Positions 37,401 to 43,769 of a DNA stretch of 64,000 nt are shown here, in pieces (within the stretch, counting starts at the first letter, position 1; the number at the start of each line of letters is the position of its first letter). The notes beneath the pieces were generated by a model. It saw only the letters and a list, made by a program, of their open reading frames with translations. It was not told where the DNA came from and ran no database searches. The stretch spans positions 1 to 64,000 of the forward strand of contig JBCBFT010000007.1 in assembly GCA_038527485.1 (NCBI GenBank), given 5' to 3'. The position numbers and the translations under genes were made by a program. This DNA comes from JALEFZ01 sp038527485. Lineage in GTDB: Bacteria > Bacteroidota > Bacteroidia > J057.

Positions 37401-38128
37401 AAACGCTTACAGAACCGACGCCGTTGACGCTGGACAATGCCACGATCGTCGAACCACTGTGTACAGGCGATGTGACGGGGGCCATATCTCTCAGTGTTTC
37501 AGGTGGAATCGGTACGTATACCTACGCTTGGTCCGATACGACTTTTGGAGACAATGCGAGCATCATGAATCTAGCTGCGGGTACGTACAGCGTCATGGTG
37601 ACGGATAGCAATGGTTGTACGCTGGATACTTTGTTCGAAATTGTGGAACCACTTCCCATAGAGGCGACAACAGCTACCGCTGAGGACTCAGCCTTTGTGA
37701 CGGGGACAGGTGGGACAGCGCCTTACAGCTTCCTTTGGGATGCAGCGGCAGGATCGGCTACGACCGATACGGTGACAGGCTTGGCCGACGGGAGCTATCA
37801 GGTCATCGTGACAGACGCAAACGGATGTACCGATACAGCCTTTGTCGATGTACTCACGACGCTCGATGGGATCACAGACCTTGAAGACATTCGATTGATT
37901 CCCAATCCTACGGACGGACGCTTTACGCTAGATATCACTATGACACAAGCTGCCGAGATAGGTGTAAGCATCTTCGATGCACGCGGTAGACAAGTGATGG
38001 CTCTTGAAAACCAGTATGATCGGCAGGTTGCCTATCGAGTAGATTTGACGGACTTCGCCCAAGGTATATATCAAGTACAGATCCGCATCAATGGCCAAGT
38101 GGTGGTCAAGCGGGTGATGGTACAGTAA
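31460..38128 (+). CDS. Giant T9SS-secreted protein with duplicated beta-helix/FnIII block
   Basis: 2,222 residues. Signal peptide 1-20 (ISGFGQ). A first domain and CARDB-like segment run to about 335. A unit of about 530 residues then occurs twice (roughly 32475-34065 and 34066-35650): a parallel beta-helix ending in GFDIGADEY plus a fibronectin type III-like domain ending in an IQAACTGGDTSI motif. A MAM/jelly-roll-like domain, a CARDB segment and a second jelly-roll domain follow. Four SprB-like repeats (about 36960-37860: GTAPYSYNW, GTYSVTITD and similar) precede a T9SS type A sorting domain (LIPNPTDGRFTLD). No catalytic residues are recognisable; adhesion or polysaccharide capture is plausible. 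ATG 31460 gives the signal peptide. Confidence 0.88.
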   Translation: MKRLFLLTLLCIIAISGFGQLAYQSSFLQDAGNPGGLNTGTDSDLNSWTEILPASLSTNQWSSTQSIPFDFDFFGSPVTHFRVSANGLVTFDTTSTLLPNASENLPSPNLPDRTIATFWTAFTTSSPTGSNDRVYTRVFGTAPNRQLYIRWHSFEMNTASFVYLSCVLEECSNTIYIVDQYSTTAAGATTTFNATVGIQRDNTTALQFGTNNVNLSGNGSGNADNDYFAFVPSFPNDAGIADLVLPVSPITAGLQQVRVSLQNFGSSTLSSTTIGWSINGTPQTNIVSNPNLSPGSSVDVDLGSFNFPMGFTEIKAWTTNPNGVEDSVACNDTLQVSVCTSFAGNYTVGGVSADFPDLTSAISGLTTCGIGGPVTLDIAPGVYNEQLTIGEIPGVNAVNTLTFQGGDTSLVKITSSSVVDIPTILIDGGDYLTFRNLTIENTGTTDDTWGVVLRNVANYNTFDSCQFLMPITTTGDVAAIISSNSLSSDASSGNNANHLTVDHSTFIGGERGVSLYGSTALASRNDGHRILNSTFLEQDEDGIYLEYQDSVLVSGNFIEGKASSTFYAGIDLSDVQIVEVTANIIQSPDEGIEFDDINFDITPGQPSLLANNLINAPNDDGLNLDDVEQLNIYHNTSVGSIGMLINDMVNVDIRNNIFVGVIDVAVDYTDNATDADTIDFNIYHTINGANLIEEGSSSTNYATLADWQNNFTQGDANSLSGDPGFTSSTDLHLVGTLALDAGDPGLGIGVDVDGDPRPLPPTTGFDIGADEYTINLNCLPPSGLTLDQPTFDGAIFSWVAGGSETSWNIQYGFAGFALGTGTQIDGITNNPYTLTGLISVTPYDVYIQAACTGGDTSIWVGPLSFTTLSCAGLSGSYTIGGAGADYADFGSAAADLTDCGLAGPVTFNVAPGTYNEQLTLGELFGSNATNTVTFDGGDTASVILTYATANDTPTVLMEGVDYVTFRNMTLENTEVVGDVWAVILRNGSDYNTFDQVRVRVPVTTTTDVMGIVTSNSLSFDGSSGNNANYLTISNSTFIGGERGVSLYGSSASADYNIGHQILNCTFIDQDEDGIYIQYQDSITVSGNVINPVSSTTFYSGIDVFGVRNLTLTGNTVNSTDWGMELDDINLNFTPTVPSLFANNMVNAGGTYGLNVDDVENLNVYHNTIVGDIGMLIDDMVAVDIRNNIFVGSTDVAVDYEDAATDADSIDHNIYHTVAGSSLIEETALDINYVTFASWQANFPTGDANSLTGDPGFANANDLHIIGSLPFDAGDSTLGITVDIDGDVRPFPLSNGFDIGADEYFFNQNCPNPSALAADSVGASGVLLSWNPGGTEPEWYIQYGPSGFTLGTGTIDTVTNNPYLLAGLAPDQTFDIYIQAACTGGDTSIFVGPLTITTFCSAITSIPYFEGFENGGQLPDCWSEEFVNFNTNWRFQDENQNNSVNSFDGSFMAVFFESSFDAHATRLVSPAFDLSAQPGVNLSFWHTQAVWFNDQDTLRVLYRTSSTSPWEVLATYTEDISDWEQETIALPNISGDYYIAFEASSGYGRGVTIDNVELFVPTPNDVGVAAVNQIDDCGGDDFVQVTITNLGSASQSNVQAVYSINGPPAVDTVTFIGTLDPGASVDLTFSNPFGPTAQGTYLVEAWTILPTDTTTSNDTASASFRRTDYPIPFLQNFETTLGVPQDWQADGTVQTAHNSPSVVLFDNLFSGDTTFEVITPNVGPVNTGDEFRFFYRYVDFAAGTDSTILDPGDTLFVQLSDDCGNSYFDLDTITQSNHIASTALALKRYDLASYVGQLVRVRLFAKWGDGDYFLDFDDIYFGPLIGGSVVVSSTYNGADISCNGAADGEATATGTNGIAPYTYQWDAAAANQTTATATGLGAGTYSVTITDATGNSLIDSVTLTEPILVTASQTVSDFNGFNIRCAGETNGSIDLTVNGGTAPYSYNWSNGDTTQDLTDVGADIYTVDVSDANGCTLSTITQTLTEPTPLTLDNATIVEPLCTGDVTGAISLSVSGGIGTYTYAWSDTTFGDNASIMNLAAGTYSVMVTDSNGCTLDTLFEIVEPLPIEATTATAEDSAFVTGTGGTAPYSFLWDAAAGSATTDTVTGLADGSYQVIVTDANGCTDTAFVDVLTTLDGITDLEDIRLIPNPTDGRFTLDITMTQAAEIGVSIFDARGRQVMALENQYDRQVAYRVDLTDFAQGIYQVQIRINGQVVVKRVMVQ

Positions 38129-38148
38129 ATATGTAGGAGAAATAAGCA

Positions 38149-38186
38149 GCGCGCAGAGACAGGGTCGTTCTCTGCGCGCATTTTTT
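38149..38186 (+). terminator. Strong terminator of the giant gene
   Basis: GCGCGCAGAGA (38149-38159), 9-nt loop, TCTCTGCGCGC (38169-38179): 11 perfect pairs, then A and six T. Confidence 0.85.
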
Positions 38187-38187
38187 A

Positions 38188-38601
38188 TCAATCGGGTGAC
38201 TTAAACGCCACTTCTTCTATTTTACCATTTCGAACGGTGTATATCGCAATTGCTTCAAATATCGTCTTTTTGCCTCCTCTTGCTATATATACTTCTTCTT
38301 GATCTATCACGACATTTCCCAAGACGATTCGATTGACTACCGTACAGTGGAGTGAATCTACTGACTGAAAGAATCCCGCATATCCTGCCCGCATTCTGTC
38401 CTTTCCCTGATAAGAAAAATCTCTGAGGTTATCGTAGACCTTGACAGAATCACTGTAAGGAACGAGAAATGCGTCGATGTCTCTCTGGTTGTAAGCCTCC
38501 AACTGCGCTTGTGCCAATTGTTCAGCTTCGCTGGTCTGAGCAGATGCAGGTGAGAAACTGAGCATACATGGAAGAAGTAAAAGGAAGACCATTTTTTTCA
38601 T
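38188..38601 (-). CDS. Exported NTF2/SnoaL-like (DUF4440-type) protein
   Basis: 137 residues from the ATG at 38601; the frame runs back to 38658 but MKKMVFLLLLPCM starts the signal peptide (cleavage near ASAQ). The rest fits the NTF2-like cone fold: AQAQLEAYNQRDIDAFLVPY, then VKVYDNLRDFSYQGKDRMR and a C-terminal IAIYTVRNGKIEEVAF. Such proteins may be enzymes or ligand-binding; catalytic residues are not evident. It is convergent with the giant gene. Confidence 0.78.
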   Translation of the reverse strand: MKKMVFLLLLPCMLSFSPASAQTSEAEQLAQAQLEAYNQRDIDAFLVPYSDSVKVYDNLRDFSYQGKDRMRAGYAGFFQSVDSLHCTVVNRIVLGNVVIDQEEVYIARGGKKTIFEAIAIYTVRNGKIEEVAFKSPD

Positions 38602-38732
38602 GGGAATGAAAGTTGGGTTTGAATGTATATTTTGATTAGTAAAGACTATTGCTTGCATAATTTAGAGTGGTATGTTTGTATTTACCACAGACAAAAAAGA
38701 CGGGTGTTAGTTGCGGCTCCATTAACCCCCAC

Positions 38733-38942
38733 TCATTTCTCCCAGTCTTTTTTCTCGATAATAAAAATATCCTCGACGCTCTGCTCACAAATCACCGCGA
38801 TCTTCAGAGCCAAGAGACAGGAAGGGATAAATTTCCCTGTTTCGATGGAGTGGACGGTCTGACGACTGACCCCTAGTTTTTCGGCAAATTCCTGTTGGGA
38901 CATCTTGAGGCGGGCCCTTTCCATTCTTACTGTATTCTTCAT
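38733..38942 (-). CDS. Small XRE-family repressor
   Basis: 69 residues from ATG 38942, almost entirely an HTH_3 domain: RMERARLKMSQQEFAEKLGV, then SRQTVHSIETGKFIPS. Its start overlaps the stop of the upstream membrane-protein gene by 4 bp (ATGA), so it is co-translated with it. Small XRE regulators of this kind commonly control the membrane proteins next to them. The palindrome at 40049-40078 is the likely operator of this three-gene unit, implying autoregulation. Confidence 0.88.
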   Translation of the reverse strand: MKNTVRMERARLKMSQQEFAEKLGVSRQTVHSIETGKFIPSCLLALKIAVICEQSVEDIFIIEKKDWEK

Positions 38943-39475
38943 TTTGCTGCCCATTTGGTCCACACAATCAGTCCCACGATGCACAAGCCTGCAACCAAGG
39001 TCGTTATTCTTACCCAACGGTCATTCTTCCAGTTTTGATCTCCATCTTGCACCCCGTAGTATCCCTTAGGATCTCTGAGAATTCCCAAGTAAAATACGAG
39101 CAGATAAGTTCCTAGGTAGCTGATGAATAGAAGAAGCGGGTCAAAGGTAGTGCTGCCTAACTCGCGGATATTTCTCGCTCCCCAGAAAAATACACTGAGA
39201 CTCAATATGGAAAAGGTAATTCGATAACTGGTAGCGCGAATCCGGGCGACTCGTTCATCGTCTATCTTTTCTTTGCTGATAGCGATGAAGAACATGCCCA
39301 ATCCCAGTGTCCAACCGATGGTTTCTAGCTGCTGCTCAAAGGGATAATCCAAAAGCGTCTTAGCAGGAGGCACGATGTACAATAACAATCCTAGTAGCGC
39401 CGCAAGCGAAAATAGGACCAATCCCAACACTTTGGTCCAATAGTTTGCTAGAGGAAAAGGAGTAAAGGTTTTCAT
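38939..39475 (-). CDS. Four-helix membrane protein, paralogue of the next gene
   Basis: 178 residues with hydrophobic segments at about 15-35, 47-63, 85-105, 112-132 and 155-175. It shares with the upstream gene the block SKEKIDDERVARIR / SKERIEDERVLQIR after the second helix, so the pair arose by duplication. The DERV motif and XRE partner match DUF2178-type membrane proteins. Role unknown. It is the middle gene of the operon 40029-38733. Confidence 0.7.
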   Translation of the reverse strand: MKTFTPFPLANYWTKVLGLVLFSLAALLGLLLYIVPPAKTLLDYPFEQQLETIGWTLGLGMFFIAISKEKIDDERVARIRATSYRITFSILSLSVFFWGARNIRELGSTTFDPLLLFISYLGTYLLVFYLGILRDPKGYYGVQDGDQNWKNDRWVRITTLVAGLCIVGLIVWTKWAAK

Positions 39476-39489
39476 TTGGATGTATACTT

Positions 39490-40029
39490 TTAGGCGATAA
39501 ATGAGGAGAGGTAATACATGATTCCTGTACCAATGGCGACAATGAGCATTCCCAGTAAGTATCCGCTGTTGCTGTTCGGATCATCTCCTGGATCTTGTTC
39601 TCCCATCAAGTAAAAATCGGGATGATCTGTCCATAAACCCAGGTGAAAAAAGAGGAGATAGATTGTATGTAAGCTACTCACCACCACCACAGGTACAAAT
39701 AAGACAGTATCTGCTTGGAAGATATTCTGTACACCTAATACACAACAAGCAAGTGTCGCCGAAAAAATCGTCAAGCGTAAGGCGACATTTCTAATCTGTA
39801 AGACCCTTTCGTCCTCTATCCTCTCTTTTGAGTACGCCATCAGGATCAGGGAGAATGCAAGAAGCCAACCTGACCATTCTAATTTTTGAGGAATTGAGGT
39901 TGTTTCCAGTTCTATCAAGTCAGGTACAAAGGCAAACATAAGCATGCTCCCAATGGCTAAGATTGACAGGAGTAATCCTATTATTTTCCCTTGATAGGGC
40001 ATAAATGTTTCTGAGAAATAATCTTTCAT
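39490..40029 (-). CDS. Four-helix membrane protein, first gene of the XRE operon
   Basis: 179 residues. Architecture as its downstream paralogue, with SKERIEDERVLQIRNVALRL after the second helix. A 14-bp gap separates it from the paralogue. The palindrome centred 34 bp upstream of the ATG is placed to repress it. Function unknown; XRE/DUF2178-type pairs occur widely in bacteria and archaea. Confidence 0.7.
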   Translation of the reverse strand: MKDYFSETFMPYQGKIIGLLLSILAIGSMLMFAFVPDLIELETTSIPQKLEWSGWLLAFSLILMAYSKERIEDERVLQIRNVALRLTIFSATLACCVLGVQNIFQADTVLFVPVVVVSSLHTIYLLFFHLGLWTDHPDFYLMGEQDPGDDPNSNSGYLLGMLIVAIGTGIMYYLSSFIA

Positions 40030-40048
40030 TTGATAGGCATTTGTAAAC

Positions 40049-40078
40049 TATACTTTACATACGCCAATGTAAAGTATA
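40049..40078. promoter_or_regulatory. 30-bp perfect palindromic operator
   Basis: TATACTTTACAT (40049-40060), spacer ACGCCA, ATGTAAAGTATA (40067-40078). Arms are 12/12 identical. A further half-site-like GTTACATT follows. It lies 20 bp upstream of the first gene of the XRE operon and is almost certainly the binding site of the operon's 69-residue XRE regulator (inference). Confidence 0.75.
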
Positions 40079-40423
40079 CGTTACATTTTTACAAAATGAT
40101 TGTCAGAATGTTTTCTACTTATAGATGAAAAGAAGTTTTTTCGCTGTAGATCAGGAGGATTTACACAGAACTTCCGCAGGGGCTGGAGTGGTGTCGAGCA
40201 TACATGCGACTGGACGGTCATTCGAAGATCTGACACAGATGATCAATAACTTTCCGCAAGACCAACCAAAGAATGCGTGCAACGTATCGCCTATAGATGG
40301 ATCTTTAGTACCAAGATTACATATTCTTAACAATCTATCTGAATCACTTTGAAGCCAATTCCAGAGTTTATCCTGTGATAAGCTCCCCATACTTTATTGA
40401 CCTTAGAAAAACGAGTTGTAAGC

Positions 40424-40831
40424 ATGACAAGTATGCAGTTTCCCCTCATGAATATTACCCACGAAGGCTGGAGCATAAAGCAAGATCTTGACGCCTTCCA
40501 CCTGATTGATCCTTATATTTTTACAGAAAATGAGGCACATTATAAGGAGTATTTCCATAACCATTATTTCTGTGCTTGCGATGGAGAAATCTACCAAGTG
40601 ACAGGGAAAACACCTCCCAAAACTAAATGGCGTCATTTACTCAAATGGCTTCCCGATGTATTCAAAGTGAAACTGCATTTTCAATCTACTGGGAAGAAAA
40701 TTCCGTTAGAAGAACTCAAGAATTGGATGCTCGCGCGATTGGAGCCCATGGATAAAAACGATCATTGGGTACAGTTGTGGAAAGCGCATATTCGCACGGC
40801 CCGCTCGCATAAGGAGCTCATTCATGGATAA
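40424..40831 (+). CDS. Hypothetical protein
   Basis: 135 residues from ATG 40424 (an ATG at 40433 is also possible). No signal peptide or membrane helix. Visible are an aromatic/His-rich patch YFHNHYFCACDGEIYQVTGK (about 47-66) and a basic helix TKWRHLLKWLPDVFKVKL. Unrecognised. The divergent gap upstream carries the XRE operator, so co-regulation is possible but the distance (about 345 bp) is large. Confidence 0.6.
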   Translation: MTSMQFPLMNITHEGWSIKQDLDAFHLIDPYIFTENEAHYKEYFHNHYFCACDGEIYQVTGKTPPKTKWRHLLKWLPDVFKVKLHFQSTGKKIPLEELKNWMLARLEPMDKNDHWVQLWKAHIRTARSHKELIHG

Positions 40832-41140
40832 TCGGATAGTTTTTGAATAATTGAGGGATTGATTTTTTGCATGCGATCTGAATTTTTGGAGGAAAAATTA
40901 CATTCCAATTCTCCCAAAAAACAGTTCATCCTCAGAGCCTTTCCAATCAGACAAAATAAGATTTCATAATAAGGGAAATTCCCTTACATTCGAAGCATCT
41001 GTTAGGATATACCTTCCTGGCAGATGCTTCTGTATTTCCATACTTGCACGTGGTCCTGAGTCGCCCTAGCGGAAAGTGGGCCATATCCTCACCCTCCGTT
41101 CCTTCATTCAACATTATCCAATACACAGACTATATTTTAC
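40832..41140. other. Intergenic with two palindromes upstream of the phosphohexomutase gene
   Basis: A 17-bp palindrome TAAGGGAA, A, TTCCCTTA lies at 40970-40986, and a 10-bp stem GAAGCATCTG (40992-41001) / CAGATGCTTC (41021-41030) with a 19-nt loop follows at once, without a T run. Either could be a 3' structure of the upstream gene or a regulatory site for the downstream one. No gene. Confidence 0.45.
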
Positions 41141-42877
41141 ATGCTTGCAATTGACACTGCTATTCAAGAAAAAATCGATCGTTGGCTGGCTAGCAGCATC
41201 GACGACGAAGCCAAAGCTGAAATCCGCCGACTGCTAGAAGGAGACAATCAGGACGCTGTCATAGATGCGTTTTATAAGGATCTGGAATTTGGGACAGGAG
41301 GTCTTCGCGGCATCATGGGCATTGGGTCCAACCGCGTCAACAAGTACACCATTGGCATGGCCACGCAGGGTTTTGCCAACTACCTCAACCAGACCTATCC
41401 CGAAGGAGGGATCAAGGTAGCCATCGCCTACGACAGCCGAAACAATAGCGCATATTTTGGAGAGATCACGGCAGCCGTTTTTTCTGCCAATGGCATCCAT
41501 GTATACCTCTTCGAGGAACTGCGTCCCACGCCCGAGCTTTCCTTCTCGATTCGTGAGCTCGGATGCAAGGGCGGAGTCGTACTGACTGCCTCGCACAATC
41601 CCAAGGAGTACAATGGATACAAAGCTTACTGGGACGATGGAGGGCAGGTGACGCCCCCACATGATAAGCGTATCGTGGCAGAAGTAAGTAAAATCGGATT
41701 GGATGAGATCAAGTTTGAAGCTGATGAAAGTAAAATCGAACGCATCTCTTCTCTGATTGATGGGCCTTACTTGGAGAAAATCACGACAAACGTAGTGACC
41801 CCCGAAGCCATTGAGCGCCAAAAAGATCTCAAGATTGTCTTCTCTCCCATCCATGGAACAGGTGTGACGATGGTGCCTCCTGTACTCGAGAAACTAGGCT
41901 TTACACAAGTGACAGTCGTCGAGGAGCAGGCCACACCCGATGGCAATTTCCCGACGGTAGTCTATCCCAATCCCGAAGAGGCAGAAGCGATGAGCATGGC
42001 TCTCAACAAAGCCAAAGAAATCGATGCAGATCTCGTAATGGGGACAGATCCCGACGCTGACCGCGTAGGCATAGGCGTGAAAAATCACCATGGAGAGTGG
42101 CAGTTGCTCAATGGAAATCAGGCCGCAACTTGCATGATCTATTACCTGCTCAAAGCCAAGCAAGAGAAGAATCAGTTAGACGGTAAGCAATACATTGCCA
42201 AGACCATCGTGACGACAGATCTACTTGATCGGATGGCGGAGCATTTCAAGGTCGATTGCTACAACACACTGACGGGCTTTAAGTACATCGCAGAGACGAT
42301 CAAAAAGTTTGAAGGAGAGAAAGAGTTTGTAGGCGGGGGCGAGGAAAGCTACGGATACTTGGTCAATGATTTTGTACGTGACAAGGATGCGATCATCTCC
42401 TGTGCGATGCTGGCCGAAGTAGTGGCGTATGCCAAGGATCACGGGCAGACTTTGTTTGATATGTTGATGGAGATCTACCAGCAATTTGGGATGTATCGCG
42501 AATCGCTGATCTCTATCAAGAAAACAGGCAAGAAAGGGGCAGAAGAAATCCAGCAAATGATGGCCGACCTTCGCAGCAATCCACCTGCCGAAATCAATGG
42601 ATCGAAAGTCCTGAAGATGTGCGATTACAAGTCCCTAGAAGAAAAAGATCTTGTAAACGGAGGCGTATCTACCTTGGATTTTCCTTCTAGCAACGTCTTA
42701 CAGTTCTTCACGGAGAATGGGGCTAAGGTATCGGCTCGCCCTTCAGGTACAGAACCCAAGATCAAGTTTTACTTCAGCGTGAATGCGCCTATGGCGAGTG
42801 CAGACCAGTTTGATGCGGTCTACGCGCAACTAGGTGAGCAGATTGAAGGGATTATTTCTAGCATGAATCTGAAGTGA
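41141..42877 (+). CDS. pgm: Phosphoglucomutase/phosphomannomutase
   Basis: 578 residues, alpha-D-phosphohexomutase interconverting hexose 1- and 6-phosphates. The four signature loops are intact: phosphoserine TASHNP (149-154, Ser151), metal loop DPDADR (303-308), sugar loop GGEESYGY and phosphate loop RPSGTEPKIKFY. Length fits the phosphopentomutase/PGM2-like group of ~580 residues common in Bacteroidota. It supplies glucose-1-phosphate for glycogen or surface polysaccharide. It has a strong terminator. Confidence 0.93.
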   Translation: MLAIDTAIQEKIDRWLASSIDDEAKAEIRRLLEGDNQDAVIDAFYKDLEFGTGGLRGIMGIGSNRVNKYTIGMATQGFANYLNQTYPEGGIKVAIAYDSRNNSAYFGEITAAVFSANGIHVYLFEELRPTPELSFSIRELGCKGGVVLTASHNPKEYNGYKAYWDDGGQVTPPHDKRIVAEVSKIGLDEIKFEADESKIERISSLIDGPYLEKITTNVVTPEAIERQKDLKIVFSPIHGTGVTMVPPVLEKLGFTQVTVVEEQATPDGNFPTVVYPNPEEAEAMSMALNKAKEIDADLVMGTDPDADRVGIGVKNHHGEWQLLNGNQAATCMIYYLLKAKQEKNQLDGKQYIAKTIVTTDLLDRMAEHFKVDCYNTLTGFKYIAETIKKFEGEKEFVGGGEESYGYLVNDFVRDKDAIISCAMLAEVVAYAKDHGQTLFDMLMEIYQQFGMYRESLISIKKTGKKGAEEIQQMMADLRSNPPAEINGSKVLKMCDYKSLEEKDLVNGGVSTLDFPSSNVLQFFTENGAKVSARPSGTEPKIKFYFSVNAPMASADQFDAVYAQLGEQIEGIISSMNLK

Positions 42878-42981
42878 GCATCGATCCCCTAAAGCAATTC
42901 ACTACGTTTAAGAATAGAGACCTAAAGTATTGCCATTGAGGAAATACGAATTTCTGGATCTTTGGGTCGTTTAAATATGGA

Positions 42982-43007
42982 GCCTTCCCTTATGGGAGGG
43001 CTTTTTT
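42982..43007 (+). terminator. Terminator downstream of the phosphohexomutase
   Basis: GCCTTCCC (42982-42989), TTAT, GGGAGGGC (42994-43001), then six T. Confidence 0.85.
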
Positions 43008-43076
43008 CATATCCTATCTAAAGAGAGCGTATAGTAAAGACAATGGCTATTTCTTGCTATACACAAGAGGGGGGGA

Positions 43077-43094
43077 CTTCAGTTTATAACTGAA
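43077..43094. repeat. CTTCAGTT dispersed hairpin, copy 2
   Basis: CTTCAGTT (43077-43084), TAT, AACTGAA (43088-43094); near-copy of 4603-4621 including a G-run flank. The 892-nt gap 42878-43769 holds no supported gene; besides this it contains the terminator at 42982, the structured candidate at 43282, the hairpin at 43604 and the GAGACGTGAT palindrome. Confidence 0.5.
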
Positions 43095-43281
43095 ACTCCA
43101 TGCATACTCCAGATATAATCTGCATGTCATAGCATTCGACAAGACGCGCTGTATAGTCATCAAACTACCTAGAAATCAATCTATTCATCCCATTTCTACA
43201 GGTTTTCCTGTAAATAAAAACATGGAAAACGTTCATGTATTTTTCAGGCGATGTACGTTTATATAACAGAAGCATACAAAT

Positions 43282-43412
43282 AAACCCGATGTACATGAGA
43301 AGATGAGGAAGCAACTTCTTTATACATAACCACCATTATGCAACCAACCATTTGTGTAGACATCATCATACCTAATTTGCGCGTTTGCTGATCATTTTCT
43401 CACATCGGGTTT
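43282..43412 (+). ncRNA. Candidate structured non-coding RNA (~131 nt)
   Basis: The ends AAACCCGATGT (43282-43292) and ACATCGGGTTT (43402-43412) pair perfectly over 11 bp. After a 4-nt left bulge, GAGAAGATGA (43297-43306) pairs with TCATTTTCTC (43392-43401) over 10 bp including one G-U. After a small internal loop, GCAA (43311-43314) pairs with TTGC (43385-43388). A pyrimidine/T-rich run follows (TTTCTTTTCTCTC). No ORF spans it and both flanks are non-coding. The closed long-stem shape recalls 6S-type or other housekeeping RNAs, but I cannot match a known family. Confidence 0.45.
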
Positions 43413-43603
43413 TCTTTTCTCTCTTTCCTTGCAGCCAAGAAAACAGGAAATATCCACATATAACTTGTGATCATAGGGTGATCTATTCATCCGTGATACG
43501 ACCATAGAATTTAGAGAGGGTAGGAATAAATTTCCTACACACCATGAGATAGCCTTTCAAGACATACCATAACCTATCGTTCTTTACCCTCATAGGCTAG
43601 TTA

Positions 43604-43643
43604 GGGTCTAGTGTCCGGAGTTCCGCGTCGCTAGGCCTTTTTT
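43604..43643 (+). terminator. Terminator-like hairpin upstream of the GH13 gene
   Basis: GGTCTAGTG (43605-43613) pairs with CGCTAGGCC (43629-43637), with G-U pairs, followed by six to seven T. It could end a transcript from the ncRNA locus. Confidence 0.5.
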
Positions 43644-43653
43644 CATTCCCACA

Positions 43654-43702
43654 ACGTAGAGACGTGATTCATCACGTCTCATACGATCCACCACGTCTTC
43701 TA
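43654..43702. repeat. GTAGAGACG palindrome, compensated variant
   Basis: GAGACGTGAT, TC, ATCACGTCTC forms a perfect 10-bp stem, with a partial third unit CCACGTCTTC. Compared with 17215-17282, CG pairs in the stem are exchanged for TA while pairing is kept. Confidence 0.65.
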
Positions 43703-43769
43703 TAATCTATCCCATCCCAACATTCCCATAGAAAAAATCATAAATTGGGATCTATCAATCACCCTCTTT

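Noticed and set aside
40125..40352. 75-codon plus-strand ORF and an overlapping 79-codon minus-strand ORF at 40151-40390
   Set aside because: Both are low-complexity in signal, neither has a recognisable fold, and they overlap each other. The plus-strand one begins just after the XRE operator so it cannot be wholly excluded, but evidence is too weak to annotate.
43307..43320. SRP RNA (GGAAGCAAC resembling the GGAAGGAAGCAGC loop)
   Set aside because: The conserved SRP helix 8 sequence is incomplete and the overall fold differs; left as an unassigned structured RNA candidate.
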